From Candidatus Thorarchaeota archaeon (GTDB lineage Archaea > Asgardarchaeota > Thorarchaeia > Thorarchaeales > Thorarchaeaceae), in the NCBI GenBank assembly GCA_016839345.1, contig JAEOUL010000051.1:1-6584 (forward strand): DNA of 6,584 bases. Reading direction: 5' to 3'. The notes under the pieces are model-generated. The model made no database searches. It had not been told where the DNA came from and was given only the letters and a program-made list of their open reading frames with translations. Each line of letters starts with the position of its first letter. The first letter of the stretch is position 1. Made by a program: the position numbers and the translations under genes. Below, piece by piece: positions 5,458-6,584 of this stretch.

Positions 5458-6522
5458 CTACTTCTCGTAGAAGTACTTGCCCTTGGAATAGATGGTTTCA
5501 TCCCCTGCAACAATCTCCCCTTCTTTCATGGTTTTAATCATATCAACATGGATAGCACTCTGGTTTGTACCATTGCAGTCTGGATAAGCCATCCCAAGTG
5601 CACAATGGACAGTATCACCTATCTTCTCGTCAAAAAGCATGTTCAAGGTGTACTGTTGGATACCCCTGTTCGTACCGATAGCCATCTCACCCAGTTTGTT
5701 TGAACCTTCATCAGTTTCAATGATTGCCTTGAGAACTTCTTCAGATTTCTCCGCTGAAAAGTCGACGACCTCCCCTTTTTCGAAGGTCAATCTAACACCA
5801 TCAATTACCTTTCCTTGTTCTTCGAAAGGAATGTCGAAATATATCTTACCTTCAACTGTATCTTCAATTGGAGCAGTAAAGACTTCTCCACTTGGCATAT
5901 TCTTCTTACCATCCGCAGCAATCCAGATTCTCCCTTCAGTCTTGGCATAGATGTCCGTTTCCGGTCCACTAAATCGGATATCGCTATGACGTTCTAAGTG
6001 TTCCTTCATGAGATACATATTCTTACTTTCTCTCTTCCAGTCAATTAGCATCGCACCATATGCAAAATCCCGATATTCCTCTAAACTCATGTTACCCTGC
6101 TGAGCAAGTGTTGCACATGGATGTATTGTGCCCACCCATCTTTTGGACATTATAATATCGCTAATCTCTTTGTTCGTCTTTGACCTAGTTATGATTCTCA
6201 TTGGATCTACATTGGCTAATGCTTTTGTATTGACGGGGGCACTAAGCCCGATGTATGCGTCGCAGTTTTCAACTAAAGCCTTCATATGTTTCGGAAAGAG
6301 TTCGAGGGTTTCATCATTTGCACCATCATAGTAGGCTCTTGCCATCTCTTCGCTCTGCATGAGAGTGACACTAGCTCCTCCTGATCGTGCAACCTCTTTC
6401 GCGACCGCTACAGCCAAATCATGCGCATTTGGTGATGCAGCAATAAGAACCATATCACCCTTCTGTATTTCAGTACTCCATTCAACCAAGATCTTTGCAT
6501 GTTCTTCGATTCTGGGGTCCAT
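5458..6522 (-). CDS. M29-family metallo-aminopeptidase, upstream copy of a tandem pair
   Basis: This 354-aa protein is the first gene of the apparent M29 operon and matches its downstream paralogue in length and domain layout. The N-terminal alpha/beta domain runs to about residue 180 and the C-terminal metal-binding domain follows. The ligands E213, E279, H306, H325 and D327 sit at the same positions as in the other copy (S-G-E-V-F, L-G-E-M-A, V-H-C-A-L-G, I-H-V-D). M29 enzymes are generally dimers with broad aminopeptidase activity, so a mixed dimer of the two copies is conceivable. ATG 6522 is chosen because M-D-P-R-I matches the start of the paralogue and GAGGAAAT lies about 7 nt upstream. 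The frame also stays open to an ATG at 6582, but those 20 extra codons cross the likely TATA box and have no counterpart in the other copy. It ends in adjacent stops TAG-TGA. Confidence 0.92.
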   Translation of the reverse strand: MDPRIEEHAKILVEWSTEIQKGDMVLIAASPNAHDLAVAVAKEVARSGGASVTLMQSEEMARAYYDGANDETLELFPKHMKALVENCDAYIGLSAPVNTKALANVDPMRIITRSKTNKEISDIIMSKRWVGTIHPCATLAQQGNMSLEEYRDFAYGAMLIDWKRESKNMYLMKEHLERHSDIRFSGPETDIYAKTEGRIWIAADGKKNMPSGEVFTAPIEDTVEGKIYFDIPFEEQGKVIDGVRLTFEKGEVVDFSAEKSEEVLKAIIETDEGSNKLGEMAIGTNRGIQQYTLNMLFDEKIGDTVHCALGMAYPDCNGTNQSAIHVDMIKTMKEGEIVAGDETIYSKGKYFYEK

Positions 6523-6558
6523 CTTGATTTCCTCGAATCTAGCGAAATCAAGTAGTAT

Positions 6559-6565
6559 CTTATAG
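6559..6565 (-). promoter_or_regulatory. Candidate TATA box of the M29 aminopeptidase operon
   Basis: The minus strand reads CTATAAG within ACCTATAAGATA. A transcript start about 26 nt downstream falls near 6536, giving a 14-nt leader with GAGGAAAT before ATG 6522. This supports 6522 over the longer frame. The window ends 19 bp upstream, so further control elements are not visible. Confidence 0.5.
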
Positions 6566-6584
6566 GTTGTGGAGTAAGCCATAA

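Noticed and set aside
5197..5703. 168-codon open frame on the plus strand
   Set aside because: It lies antisense across the junction of the two M29 genes, shows no domain-like pattern, and both minus-strand genes are well supported by conserved motifs.
6523..6582. 20-residue N-terminal extension of the upstream M29 gene
   Set aside because: It covers the TATA-like box and has no counterpart in the paralogue, whereas ATG 6522 has a ribosome binding site and matches the paralogue's first residues.
1..6584. CRISPR array, mobile element, defence system or tRNA/rRNA gene
   Set aside because: No regularly spaced repeats, no transposase, integrase or nuclease-like proteins, and no cloverleaf or rRNA-like segments were seen; the window is ordinary housekeeping and regulatory content with the specific oddities listed.

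Overview
The window (6584 bp, fairly AT-rich) looks archaeal, and an Asgard-like (for example Thorarchaeota-type) or related mesophilic to moderately thermophilic archaeon is my best guess. The archaeal signs are TATA-like boxes about 26 nt before likely transcript starts, a mix of leaderless-looking and Shine-Dalgarno-led genes, an Lrp/AsnC-type regulator with doubled domains, a stand-alone SCP2 protein, and M29 aminopeptidases. The lineage is inferred from gene types and not proven by any marker gene.

Layout from left to right. (1) Positions 1-554, minus: the first 184 residues of an EamA/DMT-type transporter, cut by the window edge; this gene continues outside the window. (2) 664-1296, minus: a small multi-pass membrane protein with eight cysteines, including two C-x-H-C-P motifs, function unknown. 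(3) 1444-2178, minus: a soluble class I SAM methyltransferase, with a strong inverted repeat over its stop codon. (4) 2266-2913, plus, divergent from it across a short shared promoter region: a membrane methyltransferase of the isoprenylcysteine/phospholipid methyltransferase type. It is interrupted by one in-frame TAA exactly where the family motif Y-x-R-H-P has its tyrosine. (5) 2919-3869, minus: a long Lrp/AsnC regulator built as HTH-sensor-HTH-sensor. (6) 4027-4365, plus: a single-domain SCP2 lipid-binding protein, divergent from the regulator. A perfect 15-bp palindrome sits between them and is a natural operator candidate. (7) 4369-5433 and 5458-6522, minus: two tandem M29-family aminopeptidases of identical length (354 aa), about 70% identical by hand count, in one apparent operon.

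How the genes may work together. The regulator probably controls the divergent SCP2 gene and itself through the palindrome. The two methyltransferases share a divergent promoter region but belong to unrelated families. The M29 pair probably supplies peptide-trimming activity in the cytoplasm. Genes are packed tightly: the convergent pairs are separated by 5 bp (2914-2918) and 3 bp (4366-4368), and no stretch of 300 bp lacks a gene. I see no RNA gene, CRISPR array, transposase or integrase. The most unusual items are the lone nonsense codon in an otherwise intact gene, the palindromic operator, and the uneven divergence of the aminopeptidase pair.
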